A stretch of 64,000 bases of DNA from Trichomonas vaginalis G3 (GCF_026262505.1 NC_067204.1:13348522-13412521); one strand, 5' to 3'; counted from the first letter of the stretch, positions 28,868 through 39,252 are shown. Translations and numbers: made by a program. Notes: generated from the sequence alone by a model not told the origin.

Positions 28868-29641
28868 ATGCTAGGGCCTCTATTGATATCTACTACATTT
28901 AGTATTATCGAATTTCCTATCAAGCTCATTTATGGTATTTTCCATGGACTGGTTTCATGGATTATCGAAAAAATTAAATCTAGATTTGTTGGTCGAAAGA
29001 AAAAAGTTTATCCAAGCTGGATCAAAGTTAATGATTTCGCAATGGAATCTCATGAACCTATTTATACCATAAATATCACACCTGATCCGAAAATCATCAA
29101 TTATTTTGAAAGTCAAACTAAAGACACAAAATCACATATCGAGTACAAAGGGAAGGGTTTTGTTGTAATTGAAAATCTATTACGTTTCAACAGATTTTAT
29201 ACCCTAACTGAAGAAGATATAACAGTTTATGGACAGTTTGCAATGAAAAAATTTTTAGAAAAGTATTATCGTGGTGATCTTAAAGTGATTTATAGAATCA
29301 ATGCAAACATGATTGGATATATATTCAAAGGAATCATTTTAGGATATGCAATCCAACATAATGCGAGTCAAGAAGTCATTGATTCTATCAAAGAATTTGG
29401 TCGTGGAACAACATATTCGAAGTTTTTCTTATTCACAGATCCATGGATTCCACTAGGTGAGTTGTCTTTCACTCCACATATTGTTTACGAGACAGGTCAA
29501 TATCTTTATCGATCAGATAAAACACCCGAGGAACTCAATCTCGAAGAGTTACATGTAGTTGAACATCCATGGCAACAGAAAAAACCAGGTTCAACAAAAC
29601 ATCCTAAAAGAACGTCGATCCCACCATATATGAAATTCTAA
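28868..29641 (+). CDS. Protein with N-terminal membrane-associated segment, unknown
   Basis: A 257-residue protein. Residues 1-35 are hydrophobic (LGPLLISTTFSIIEFPIKLI) and followed by a basic stretch (KIKSRFVGRKKK), consistent with a membrane anchor or hairpin and a cytosolic body. The rest is a mixed alpha/beta domain with no motif recognised, ending in a basic tail KHPKRTSIPPYMKF. It converges on the HEXXH gene. No family is claimed. Confidence 0.7.
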   Translation: MLGPLLISTTFSIIEFPIKLIYGIFHGLVSWIIEKIKSRFVGRKKKVYPSWIKVNDFAMESHEPIYTINITPDPKIINYFESQTKDTKSHIEYKGKGFVVIENLLRFNRFYTLTEEDITVYGQFAMKKFLEKYYRGDLKVIYRINANMIGYIFKGIILGYAIQHNASQEVIDSIKEFGRGTTYSKFFLFTDPWIPLGELSFTPHIVYETGQYLYRSDKTPEELNLEELHVVEHPWQQKKPGSTKHPKRTSIPPYMKF

Positions 29642-29794
29642 TTTAATCATCAGAGATATTCATTATTAATATTTCATTTATTCACTTGAAGTTTGAACCA
29701 GATGTTTCTCAACTCATCATAATGTTTATGATTCCATGCATCATAAACAAATCTTCCTCCACAAATAATCTCTCCAACTTTCCATGCAACACTT

Positions 29795-30682
29795 TCAATT
29801 TTTTTTTATTTTGGAAACTTCTTTTTTGCCAATTTTTAATGCTTCTTTCTTAAGCATTTTAATGAGTTTTCTAAGTTCAAATCTATCATCGCTACCAATT
29901 ATTTCACCTATTGCACCTCTCCACAATCTTGGGAACTTCCGTATCGAATAATAACGATTTGGAATCAATCTTTTAAGCAATTCTGGGACATTACTTTTAA
30001 TACGAGCAATGAGATCATTGTATGTCGGCAGATCAACCACCTCTAAACCAATTGCTTGATTCAATTCGATTTGAATTAACTTGGAAAATTGACGAAACTT
30101 AGTATGAAACAAATCCTGCCCAGTTTGTATCCAAGCGTCCATTAATTGATGAAAAGTTACATGATTATCCTGGTATTTTTTATAAAGATATAAAAAAGTT
30201 GCATGCAAATGAGAAAACTCATGACCAACTGTTTCACCTGGAGGGATGAGTAGAAACGCGTACTTGAGATCGCCATGATCCATAATCGGATACGTATAAT
30301 GATCTAATTCGAAACTTTTGATGTTAATTATAATCGGAAATTCAACTTGCCCAAATGCATTTAATTTTGGATTATCAATGCATGTTGTGCCCGAGCTTAC
30401 TATATAAAAATGTAATATGTAGCCTCGCCACTTTAATTCAGCAAAAGCCAATTTGATAATCCCACGATATAAGTTGCAGTTAAGTATTTTCGTGAATTCT
30501 CTTAAGAAATCGTGTGAATATTTTGCTGGACAATTAATTTCGATCTTTGGTACCTCGATTCCATAATTCATGAGCAAATTTTCAAATCGTATGTGCATTG
30601 GATTTGGGAATATTGCTTTGTAAATCATATAGATTGTAAAGAGAACTAGTATTAGCATCATCAATGCAAGTAGATACATCAT
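29795..30682 (-). CDS. Membrane-anchored protein with HEXXH motif, C-terminus probably frameshifted
   Basis: A 295-residue frame starting with a membrane helix at about 2-22 (LLALMMLILVLFTIYMIY), then a folded domain. Residues 149-160 read GETVGHEFSHLH, so His154-Glu155 and His158 form HEXXH, the zinc-binding core of many metallopeptidases. The third ligand and family are not clear. The frame ends at a run of nine A residues (T 29799-29807 on the plus strand). A one-base shift there opens about 38 more residues (AWKVGEIICGGRFVYDAW and on) ending at 29674, which looks like real coding sequence. A homopolymer sequencing error or a true frameshift are both possible. A TCATAAAACAACTT initiator lies upstream. 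Confidence 0.65.
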   Translation of the reverse strand: MMYLLALMMLILVLFTIYMIYKAIFPNPMHIRFENLLMNYGIEVPKIEINCPAKYSHDFLREFTKILNCNLYRGIIKLAFAELKWRGYILHFYIVSSGTTCIDNPKLNAFGQVEFPIIINIKSFELDHYTYPIMDHGDLKYAFLLIPPGETVGHEFSHLHATFLYLYKKYQDNHVTFHQLMDAWIQTGQDLFHTKFRQFSKLIQIELNQAIGLEVVDLPTYNDLIARIKSNVPELLKRLIPNRYYSIRKFPRLWRGAIGEIIGSDDRFELRKLIKMLKKEALKIGKKEVSKIKKN

Positions 30683-30736
30683 ATTAATTTAAGTTGTTTT
30701 ATGATTACACATATTTTGATTAAAAAAAAGGTAGTG

Positions 30737-30905
30737 GGGCTTCCAGGCGCGTTGCGCCCTCTAGCCCCGAAGATGTTTAGTATAAATGAAGTTTTTATTC
30801 GGAGGGCTTCCAGGCGCGTTGCGCCCTCTAGCCCCGAAGATGTTTAGTATAAATGAAGTTTTTATTCGGAGGGCTTCCAGGCGCGTTGCTCCCTCTAGCC
30901 CATAA
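30737..30905 (+). repeat. 67-bp tandem repeat of the Maverick terminus
   Basis: The unit GGGCTTCCAGGCGCGTTGCG, continuing to GTTTTTATTCGGA, occurs at offsets of exactly 67 bp (30740, 30807, 30874), the third copy being partial. Each contains the hairpin GGCGCGTTGCGCC. Elements A and C have a single unit. Confidence 0.9.
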
Positions 30906-31175
30906 AAAATTTCTGAGGACGAGCCAGCCGGTGACTTTTTTGTAGAGCACTCAAAATAGTATAACTTTGTCCGGACAAGTAAGGGTCTATCGTCGCTACA
31001 GGAAAAGTTACAGGCGTTCCAAGGAAGTATACTTTGAGAAGCCTTTTCCCCCTTATAGAATGAGATAGCACGGTTATTTTACAAAACTGACAACACTTTG
31101 ACCGAGTAGTTTTTTGTGCTGAACAAAAAGTGTCATATAAACATCTGTCAAAAACCGTTTTTTACTTCACTTAAA

Positions 31176-34100
31176 ATGCCACGTAAGCTACGTAAGAATA
31201 TACGTAAGAGGAAGGGAGCATTGAAACATCCAATAGTAAAACTGACACCACAACAACAGTTGCAACAACAAATGATGAATGACCCCACTATGTTGCAACA
31301 AATGTCAAGCAACCCTATGCTTTTAAACCGAGTTATTGGTGCACAGAGTGGAGGTTTAAGAGCGGCACTTTTAGCGAAAATGGCAGGCTATGGTGGAGCT
31401 GCAGACGGAACAGCTTATAACCCTCAAAGTCAAATGAATTTGAGTTCACTCAAAAATCAAATAACAGATGTCAAAAAGTCAAACATAGACATACAGAAAC
31501 AAATAAGTGAAAACGAAAAGAAACTAGAATATGACAGACACACAAAGAAACTCAATGAGTTAAACGTAGAGAAAAAGAAGAAAGAAGAACAACTGAAAGA
31601 ACTAAGTACAGAGGAATATGCGAAAAAAGTGTCAGAAAAAGCAGCAGAAGTAGCAAAAATGGAACAAGATGTTATAAATTTGAAAAACCATACTACTCAA
31701 TATAAAGTACTGAAAGATGAAGAAATAAAACAAAAAGCCCTGAAGACATATATGGATAGCGATGAGTATAAAAAAGAAGTTGAAGCAAATGTAAAGGCAG
31801 AAAAACTTTTACAGTTGCAAAACCAAACCGTACAGTATGAAAACTTAGCACAAGAAAGTAAAAATAACGACGCAGCCATGCAAAAGGCAATGAAAAGCGC
31901 AGAATATATAAAAGCTAATAATGACTGGTTAGATGCCCAAGCCAACGCTAAAGCAGCCCAACTTATAGGGTCAATAAGGACAAAAATACAAGCGGATGAA
32001 GACAGTTCAAATGAAGCTTTAATGAATGCTGACTTTAAGAATGCCTTCGAAGCTCTTCATAGTAAGGTGAAACTAGTGAACGACTTCTCATCTGGAAAGA
32101 AACTGAAGTCTGAAGGTTTCGACAAAGAGTTAAGAGAAGTAGCACAAAATATGACGAAAATAACAGATGCAGCAACGAGACAGGCAGTTCAAAGTGCCTA
32201 TGACGCCGTTAGAGCAACTGTTGTGGAAAGTCAAGAAAAAGAGTTACAACAGACCAAAACAGACCTAGTAAATGCTTTCTTAAGAACGAAAAGTCAGGTA
32301 GGACATTATGCTGCAGATGGAACATATGTGCCAGCTGGTGGAACTTATATACCACCAAACCCTCCAAGAGAAGCACCTGCACCAGGACTACCTAAAACAT
32401 TTACATCGTCACATGGACACAGACACAGGCATGCACCAAAACCAACACAACAACCAACAGTTCAAAACCCTGCACAACAACCAACAGTTCAAAATCCAGC
32501 ACAGCAACCAACAGTTCAAAACCCTGCACAACAACCAAAACCAGCACAACAACAACCACAAACAGAGCAAGGACATAAAAGAAGTAGAGAAAAAGGAAAC
32601 CAAGAATTCTTAAAAATGCTTAAGGAAGATTATGGTTACCCAGATACTCTTGACTTTAGTGACAGATATAAAGAAGCTATTAGAAAGTTCAAGGAAGGAA
32701 ATACTGACCCGAACCTATTTAGCTTTATGGTTCAGCATAAAATCGGATATAATCTCAAACCTGGAAAATACAAGCTCGCTAAGGGATATGATTTAATAGC
32801 ATATCATCCAAATGACATGAATGAATTTACTCCGAGATATTTGATGTCAGAGCTAAATGATAATTCAACTCTCTTCATGAAACGCGTAAAAAATAGAGAC
32901 GGAACGAAAGAAGAAAGGTTTATGAGTCCGGATGACTTAGATAGGGAACTTTTTAAAAACGGTCTCGGAATATATGAAATGCCAGCAGATGAGGTACAAG
33001 AAACTCAACAGGAAGAAGTTCAGATACAACCAGACATGGAAGAAATAGTTCAGCAACAACAGCTAGAAGAGCCTGAAGGAAACGAACAAGTCCCTCCTTT
33101 GGAAACTAACTTCACAGAACTAGATGAAGATTTGGAACAGCCGAAAAATCTTGACCCTCAACAAGTGTATGCGGAGAATATGGAATCTTTCCAAGAGTCT
33201 AAGAAAAATTCGGCTGACATAGTAGAAGAATATCAAAAAATGTTCACCGACATACAAAAGACTCCAACATCAGATGAAAATATTCAGCATAGAATGGAAG
33301 TACTGAAAGAAAATGTACGCAAATACAATAATCCTTTTTACTTACGACCATATAACGTTCAATCTTTGGCTGAACTCGGTGAAAATAAAAGGTTAAATTT
33401 CAACAAAACATATAGAAATGAAACATTGTTTAAAGTTCATTCAGAACCTAACCAATATGGAAACAAACCTACTTTTGTTTCTGCAGACTATGGAACTACA
33501 ATGAGATGGGGTCATAAAGCTAATCCGGATAGGTGGTTCATAAACTTACAACCTCAATTCCAAGAAGTTGTAGACGCAATGGAAGTGAATGGTGAACCAG
33601 ATATAACGGGTATTTTCAGCGCGGCTTTAATGCCATTGAAAGATATGAAAGATGCAGATATTTTGGACCAGTATGAAATGAACATGGCTGAGGGAAATAT
33701 AACACCTGACGTTCTAGAACATTTATCTCAAAGAACTACACAGAACCATAGAGATGGTATATTTGGTGAAGAGTTTAGAAAGAAAGTTAGGGAGAGAGAA
33801 GGAAGAGAACCTATTGTACATGACCTTGCAAACGAAAGTTTGCAAAATATCATAAAAACTTACTTTGCAGACAATGAACCGAGAAGGGATGAATATTTAA
33901 GAAAACTCAAATGGACAGTACCAAATGAAATGTTAGTATTGAAAAACATGTTCCTTGACAAAATAAAACCAACTACAGAAATAAATGACGCAAGACTGAA
34001 ACGTTGGGTAAAAGCTTTCCAATTCACAAAAGATATTATTGGTTACATGGAAAGAAAACCAGAATGGCTACAAAAACATATATTTGGAAACGAGCTTATT

Positions 34101-34240
34101 CCATATGGACAAGCTCTGTTTGAAGAGCTTGAACCGGAAACTCAGGAAAGAGTCATGCAAACAATAAGCGAAGACTCAAATACAAACTATGACAAAATCT
34201 TTCTAGGATATAGGTTACCTGAGATGGGCGACCAGAGCCC
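31176..34240 (+). CDS. Large Maverick core/structural protein (element E)
   Basis: A frame of about 1000 residues from this element, chosen to start at MPRKLRKNIRKRKGALK right after an initiator-like TTCACTTAAAATG. It has a very basic N-terminus, Gln/Met-rich stretch, long coiled coils (about residues 95-300), a Pro/Gln repeat block (QQPTVQNPA repeated about four times, near 420-460), an acidic Gln/Glu-rich linker and a large folded C-terminal part. No enzyme motif was recognised. The basic start and length suggest a virion core or DNA-packaging protein; this is inference. The open frame continues into element D sequence, which is not part of this gene. Confidence 0.6.
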
Positions 34241-34394
34241 AAAGGCAAAAAGGACATGGGAAATTTACAACCTTGTAGTAATTCGGAGGTACTTGCTGGA
34301 ACTGAGGTTGCTGAGGAGACTGTTGTGGTTCTGCAGCTTTCGGTTCTTCTGGCTTTGGAAGGCATTCAGGAAGAGGAACGTCAGTCATCCGTTT

Positions 34395-34625
34395 GTGTCC
34401 TGTCGGAAGGAAAAATTTTTCCTGTCGGAAGGAAGAACTTTTTCTGTCGGAAGGAAAAACTTTTTCTGTCGGAAGGAAAAACTTTTTCTGAAGTTCGACC
34501 AAAAAGTTCTCAATTTTCGAAAATTTGAATGGTTTACGGACGGACAACTGGAAGAGTTCTTCCTGTTGTCGGGAAAAATTTTTCCCTTTGTCGGGAAAAT
34601 ATTTTCCTGTCGGATGGAAGAACTT
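34395..34625 (+). repeat. 22-bp hairpin-type tandem repeats at the E/D junction
   Basis: TGTCGGAAGGAAAAACTTTTTC recurs about four times at 34395-34490 as a 22-bp unit (first 20 bases TGTCGGAAGGAAAAACTTTT). Beyond 34555 there are related units with GGGAAAAATTTTTCCC and GGAAAATATTTTCC palindromes. The sequence is low-complexity on both strands, so frames across it are not trusted. Confidence 0.75.
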
Positions 34626-34988
34626 GGAATGCAAGAAAGACTTGACGAGGCAATTTACCTAATTGAAATTAACGACTGCGTAAAAGACTACTTGCGCAAG
34701 GTAATGAAGCCCAAGGTCAAGTTCACCACTATTTCTGGAAGGTCTACACTTCAGCTCGAGACTTCGACTGGAATTTCAATTCAAATACCAGACGGGACAG
34801 CCTACGATGGCATAAAGGACGCCAAAAGAGAAGCTCTTGTTAAGTTCCTAAACAAACGTCCTTGGATAAAAATACCAAACAAGGAGAACCCCCTACCCCA
34901 TATGAAATTGGCAATTCAGTCTCTCCTTCACTTCTCTGGTCAACAATTCTTTATAACTACAGAAGGCGACATTCAGCCAGTTCAGTAA
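34614..34988 (+). CDS. Element D protein 1, unknown
   Basis: A 124-residue frame beginning MEELGMQERLDEAIYLIE, a mixed alpha/beta protein with KFTTISGRSTLQLETSTGIS and a helical end. No motif was recognised. It is the first of four same-strand D genes. The frame is open further upstream through the low-complexity repeats; the given ATG is the first after them. Confidence 0.45.
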   Translation: MEELGMQERLDEAIYLIEINDCVKDYLRKVMKPKVKFTTISGRSTLQLETSTGISIQIPDGTAYDGIKDAKREALVKFLNKRPWIKIPNKENPLPHMKLAIQSLLHFSGQQFFITTEGDIQPVQ

Positions 34989-35013
34989 ACATCTCATTTT
35001 AACTCACTTTTTT

Positions 35014-35223
35014 ATGTTTTTACTCACACTCGTACTCACCAGGTATGAGTACAACTATTTCAACTGTGAACCTTGTAGTGACCGGTCTTCCTGCAAATGC
35101 AAGTTCGGTCAATACACAGTTTATGGTGGCAAGAAAGACAGTGGGGAATGCGCGCTCGAGAGAGAATTGAAATTCCAGACCCAACTCCAACAAGAACTCT
35201 CAAGTTACCAGAGTCTCATGTGA
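35014..35223 (+). CDS. Element D small Cys-rich protein
   Basis: A 69-residue frame with a hydrophobic start (MFLLTLVLTRYEY) and CEPCSDRSSCKCKFG, four closely spaced Cys residues that could bind zinc. TCACTTTTTTATG places an initiator directly at the start. Function unknown and the frame is short. Confidence 0.35.
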   Translation: MFLLTLVLTRYEYNYFNCEPCSDRSSCKCKFGQYTVYGGKKDSGECALERELKFQTQLQQELSSYQSLM

Positions 35224-35302
35224 AGAAGAAGCCTTCTGGTAAGTTTCTTATAGCCATCTATATGGCACGTTTAGAGTAAAAACATTTTTTTTCATTTTTT
35301 GA

Positions 35303-35887
35303 ATGAAGCAAGTTAAATTCGTCCCACACCAAACTCAATGGACCGATGAAGAGTTTCAAGCTATGGTTGAAGGTGTTGAGAACGACATAGACGGCGAACT
35401 TGAAGGAGCTCAAACCACAATTGCAACCAAAATTGCACAAGTCAAAGAAAAGATAGCTCCACTTAAAGCTACCAAAGCTACTCTTGACCTCATGGATACT
35501 TACCGTTTAGAAGTAAAGAGTGGAATAAGACAATTAAAATTGAAACTTCTAAACTACGAAGCTATACTCCAAAAGTTAGCAGAAATGAGAAGACTTTACC
35601 AGAGCTACTTACATGTAAGGGACTTACCTTCAAGCAGTCCGACCAAAGATGAATTTTCTGACATTGTCCCAATTTTGTCCGAAAGTCAGCTCAGATGTTT
35701 TGAACTGCTCCCAACATATCCAGAATATGAAAATTTGCCTGAACTCTTTCGGTTCCTCAAAAAACGTTTTTTGGTTCTCATGTTCGAAACTTTTATCGGA
35801 AGAGACAACAAACGTTCAGAAGAAGAACAAGATATTATTTTAAACTTGTTGTATGACATAACTGTCATAACAAGCTTTTTGAAGTAA
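35303..35887 (+). CDS. Element D coiled-coil protein
   Basis: A 194-residue, mainly helical protein with a coiled coil at about 35-110 (IATKIAQVKEKIAPLKATKA) and a folded helical C-terminus. TCATTTTTTGAATG gives an initiator just before the start. It is followed after 32 bp by the HNH-type gene in the same direction. No family was recognised. Confidence 0.55.
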   Translation: MKQVKFVPHQTQWTDEEFQAMVEGVENDIDGELEGAQTTIATKIAQVKEKIAPLKATKATLDLMDTYRLEVKSGIRQLKLKLLNYEAILQKLAEMRRLYQSYLHVRDLPSSSPTKDEFSDIVPILSESQLRCFELLPTYPEYENLPELFRFLKKRFLVLMFETFIGRDNKRSEEEQDIILNLLYDITVITSFLK

Positions 35888-35919
35888 AACCGCCATTCTC
35901 AAACCACTTCATTTTTTCG

Positions 35920-36594
35920 ATGTCCGAACAAGCACCGAAGCCGAACACAATGGCAGATGTCCTTTCAAGGTTGCCAGACAAGCGCCCAATTCAAATTCAA
36001 ATTGCCCAATTGAAAGCTCATCTGACAAACACCATTAAGACTCTCCAACTTAGTCTTATGTCAGAGATGACCAATCTCAAAGCCGATGTCCTCAAGCAAA
36101 AAGCTTCCAATGAGAAAGTCCTGAACGATTTCTCAGAATCGTTGCGCAATTACGAGAGAGAAAACCGAGACCTTGCCAGACTCATATACCGTTTCTTCGA
36201 AGAGATAGACGCCATCTGGAAGGTACTCGGAAAGGACAGAACATGCAACACCGTACTTCGTGAGTACCAAATTGAAGAAGGAATTGTCGAGGAAGAAGAG
36301 GAAGAAGAGAAACACGAAGAAGAGGAAGTTTGGGCAACCCTTGTTGCCGATGACGCTTACGAAATTTCCCAACCCTACCCATACCAAATCCGCAACAAGG
36401 AGACAGGCAAGGTTCTTACCCCAGTCCTCAACAACTTGGGACACTTGAACCTTAACCTTCGGAATCGCGGTTCAATCTCCATGGGCAAGCTTGTCGCAAT
36501 TCAATGGGTTCCAAATCCAGACAAGAAGACGAAGGTCAGACACATTGACGGTGACAAGCTCAACAACCGTAAGGAGAACCTCGAGTGGTTCTAA
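35920..36594 (+). CDS. Element D protein with coiled coil and HNH-type C-terminal domain
   Basis: A 224-residue protein with a helical, coiled-coil N-terminal half, an acidic stretch (EEGIVEEEEEEEKHEEEE, about 125-142), then a C-terminal domain of about 75 residues. The latter reads YQIRNKETGKVLTPVLNN, GHLNLNLRN, and KVRHIDGDKLNNRKENLEWF. It matches the HNH_3-type homing-endonuclease fold with the H-x-D-G-(D/N)-x-x-N-N-x-x-x-N-L signature. It could nick DNA to help element mobility or replication. TCATTTTTTCG lies just before the ATG. Confidence 0.7.
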   Translation: MSEQAPKPNTMADVLSRLPDKRPIQIQIAQLKAHLTNTIKTLQLSLMSEMTNLKADVLKQKASNEKVLNDFSESLRNYERENRDLARLIYRFFEEIDAIWKVLGKDRTCNTVLREYQIEEGIVEEEEEEEKHEEEEVWATLVADDAYEISQPYPYQIRNKETGKVLTPVLNNLGHLNLNLRNRGSISMGKLVAIQWVPNPDKKTKVRHIDGDKLNNRKENLEWF

Positions 36595-36642
36595 GAGTAA
36601 AAAAAAATATTTTAGGGGGAAACCCCAAGTAAATTTAAGTTT

Positions 36643-36900
36643 TTATTTTTGGTATTGGTACCAATTTTGGAATGTGAAGACCACATCCCAACCTCTGTAC
36701 GTGAGTCTTGGGTCCACGTCTAAGACCCTTCTGTAGCAATTCCAAGCCCGAGCAAATTCAATTGTCAACCACTCATCTCCTCTGTAGTCTTCAATCCATT
36801 CTTTGAAGAGACGGTTGAGTTCGAGCCTGGAATATCTCTTGCCTGGGTCCGAGACCAACATTTGGTTGAACTGGACGAAGCGCTCAGGGATGTACGCCAT
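36643..36900 (-). CDS. Element D 85-residue protein, unknown
   Basis: A small helical protein, MAYIPERFVQFNQMLVSDPG, then RLELNRLFKEWIEDYRGDEW and an aromatic C-terminus. The pattern could be a winged-helix-like DNA-binding unit; this is speculative. It lies between the HNH-type gene and the polymerase region and is transcribed with the polymerase strand. Confidence 0.45.
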   Translation of the reverse strand: MAYIPERFVQFNQMLVSDPGKRYSRLELNRLFKEWIEDYRGDEWLTIEFARAWNCYRRVLDVDPRLTYRGWDVVFTFQNWYQYQK

Positions 36901-36930
36901 TAAAAAATGTCACTTTTTTGAAAAACGTTT

Positions 36931-38063
36931 TTACTTCATGCAATGTTTAACTATTTCACCATCTTCTTTAACACCCCAGTACTTACGCTTGGGGAGGACA
37001 TGAACTTCGGAAAATACCTTATCTAGCTTAAAACAGCCCATCTTTTCACCGACTAAACCCATTTCAATGAGTTTGTTATAGCCTTCTTCGTTCGTCATGA
37101 GTGCGTCAATGTTCTCATAGTAAACCTTGACTTTCGATTTGACTTCCGAGAAGAACTCATTGTAGTTGTCAAGGACTGCCTTTGCGAACTGAGGGTAAGA
37201 CCAATGTTCGACAATAGGTTTTAATGTGGTTACTAAGCCACTTTGACCTTGAGTGAATTCGTACTTCAAAACAAAAGGAGAAAACCTTTCAACAAAGTTG
37301 TCGACCTTCTCATAATGTTTACTCTTCATCTCTTGAGGTTTCTTAATGGAATATCCCCATGTCGAATTCATAAGCAATTTGAGTGTCATTGCAAGTTTGG
37401 GGTTTGAAGCTTTCCTAATATCATACAGTTGTTGTATGACTTTTCCAACTGTATAGTTCCTTCCCGGGAACTCACCATCTTCGTTTGGAATTCCAGTCGG
37501 AATATATTGGACAAACCTCATGTATGCAGCGTTAAGGTCGACATAGTATATCTTTTCATCTGAGTCGAACTTGTCGCAACCAATTGGTCCAGTTTGTGGA
37601 AATTCAAGTGAGTCTCTTATCTTCTGAGAAACTTCTCCTGTTATCTCATAAACATCGTCGAAGCAACCTGTTTCATATAAAACCTTCTGACCTAACTCAG
37701 ATGCTCTCCAATACAATTTGACGTCAATTGGATGTCTCAATGGAAGTTTGTTTATAGCATCTTGAAGTTCTTGCAACCTCATTGGAAGTTCTTCTGGTTC
37801 AGGTTGGTATCCGAACAAACCAACTCCTTGTGGAACTGTGTACTTCTTTTGTACTAGAACTTTGTCTGGAACAACTTTTGGTCTTGCTAACAATGAAAAG
37901 TTTGTTTCGTCTTTTGGTACAAAAGTTTCTGTCAGCTTGTCATCTGGAATTGGTTCCAACAAACCTTTCTCGAAAAGAATGTTTACAGCTCTGACAATGT
38001 TGCACTTACTTTTACCAAAGAATGGGTTTGTAAGACTTTCGTTCAACATGAAGTGGTTGTGGA
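36931..38063 (-). CDS. Element D B-family DNA polymerase, catalytic part
   Basis: The C-terminal, catalytic block of a B-family DNA polymerase of the type found in protist and viral mobile elements. It has YYVDLNAAYMRFVQYIP (motif A region), KLAMTLKLLMNSTWGYSIKK (motif B, K...NSxYG-like) and VKVYYENIDALMTNEEG (motif C region). It is clearly different from the Maverick polymerase at 48590-50679, so D is not simply an older copy of B. The gene is interrupted by element B at 38064. The N-terminal block is at 55402-56231. Confidence 0.65.
38057..38063 (+). repeat. Left flanking direct repeat of Maverick B (TTGTGGA)
   Basis: TTGTGGA directly precedes the left terminus and is repeated at 55402-55408 directly after the right terminus. 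Mavericks normally make 6-bp target duplications; one of the seven bases may belong to the element end. Confidence 0.8.
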
Positions 38064-38749
38064 GTTAGTATGGTTATCTTGGGTACGGCGGCATTGCGTT
38101 CCACCTTACTCAATATAACCTTAAATATTTACAAAACCAGTAACGTATATTTTACAACACGAACGCAAAAACTAACTTAACCTTAAATATTTACAAAGCC
38201 GCCAACCACTTCACTAACGAACTCACTAATGTAAAAATAAACGTTCTCACTATCGTTCTCACTAACGACTTCACTAATGTTCTCATAAATTTTCCTCAAT
38301 ATCTTCATCATCAGTGTTAACCCTATTGTAGTCATACTTGAAGCCATAAACTTTCTCTAACTTCTTAACGTACAATTTACATAACTTACCTTCGTCATCG
38401 TATGGTTTAATGATATAACTATTTCTATCTTTATACACAGTCAATGAAAAGTCAACTGGTCTCGGATGTATTTGAAAGAACATGTTATGTTCAGGAAGGA
38501 AGAATAAATGTTTAAATGTATGTTTGTTATACTGTGGAATTCGAATGAGTTGCTTTTGTTCTGTCATTTATATAAAAATAAACGTTCTCGCTAAATAATA
38601 AAATAAACTTAAAAATTAATGATATCACCACTCCCACACGTATGAAAACATAGCACAAAAATAAATTTAGGTGAAGAGGTGAGATTTCACCTCTTTTTTC
38701 ACCTGTTTTTTCACCCACTTGAATTCATTGTTTTATAACTCTCTTCCTT
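38064..38749 (+). repeat. Left terminal inverted repeat of Maverick B
   Basis: It starts GTTAGTATGGTTATCTTGGG (AGTTAG if the shared A is counted) and matches 54716-55401 in reverse complement with only one difference noticed (near 38092). Confidence 0.9.
38283..38567 (-). CDS. TIR-encoded 94-residue protein, copy 1 (Maverick B)
   Basis: A 94-residue protein starting MTEQKQLIRIPQYNKHTFKH and ending in an acidic tail (DDEDIEENL). It lies entirely within the inverted repeat, so an identical second copy is at 54898-55182. CGTTTATTTTTATATAA precedes the ATG. Function unknown; being at both ends suggests a role at the termini or simply TIR growth over a gene. Confidence 0.6.
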   Translation of the reverse strand: MTEQKQLIRIPQYNKHTFKHLFFLPEHNMFFQIHPRPVDFSLTVYKDRNSYIIKPYDDEGKLCKLYVKKLEKVYGFKYDYNRVNTDDEDIEENL

Positions 38750-39252
38750 GGTTTCTTTTTAGTTGCTTTCTTCACGTCTGTCTCCAGCTTAACTGTCTTT
38801 CTTCTTCGTCCGTAATGATACCAGTTACTTCCACCAGTCAATGGGTCAAATGGTCTTTCGTAAGGGTTTCCATACATTCCATAAGGTCCGTATGGATAAA
38901 CTACTGGTGGAGAAGAAACATTTTCTTTAGTTCCATCGACTCTATTTAAATGCATTGTTTCACCTTTCATCTGGTCATTAAAGTCTTTTGCGTGTTTTGC
39001 AAACTCATCGTCCTTTCCTAAAGCATTTTCTGACTCAGTCGCAACCAAATTGGATGCTTTATTTATGAGCCCTATTTTATTTAATCTTAACTTCTTTGCA
39101 ACCCAGCCTCCAATCTTTCCTTTATTTGCATCTAATGTCTTCGAAACCCTTCCTCCACTCATTTTATTTACTGCGTCATAAGCTCCAAGTGCTTTTGCTC
39201 CAAATGCTAATGCTTTTGTTCCCATTGCGCCTAAAGCTGCCCAAGCTACCAT
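38725..39252 (-). CDS. Maverick B protein with hydrophobic N-terminus and basic tail
   Basis: A 175-residue protein, MVAWAALGAMGTKALAFGAK, with an Ala/Gly-rich amphipathic N-terminus, a Pro/Tyr/Gly-rich middle (YPYGPYGMYGNPYERP) and a very basic end (KKATKKKPRKRVIKQ). The layout resembles membrane-lytic or core proteins of adenovirus-type virions (pVI- or pX-like); inference only. Its last codons lie within the TIR. Confidence 0.55.
   Translation of the reverse strand: MVAWAALGAMGTKALAFGAKALGAYDAVNKMSGGRVSKTLDANKGKIGGWVAKKLRLNKIGLINKASNLVATESENALGKDDEFAKHAKDFNDQMKGETMHLNRVDGTKENVSSPPVVYPYGPYGMYGNPYERPFDPLTGGSNWYHYGRRRKTVKLETDVKKATKKKPRKRVIKQ

Larger units (their letters stand above)
30733..34240. 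mobile_element. Maverick/Polinton element E, terminal fragment
   Basis: It begins with AGTGGGGCTTCCAGG and shares its outermost sequence and subterminal words (ACCGAGTAG, CATCTGTCAAAAACC) with element A, so it belongs to the same family but shows the end with a different gene. It carries one large gene running right. Near 34215-34260 the sequence switches to element D; the rest of E is not found beyond D in this window. It is a fragment and a fossil. Confidence 0.7.

Noticed and set aside
34215-34634. Pro/Gln-rich 139-codon frame on the minus strand
   Set aside because: Mostly low-complexity repeats spanning the E/D border; coding status cannot be judged.
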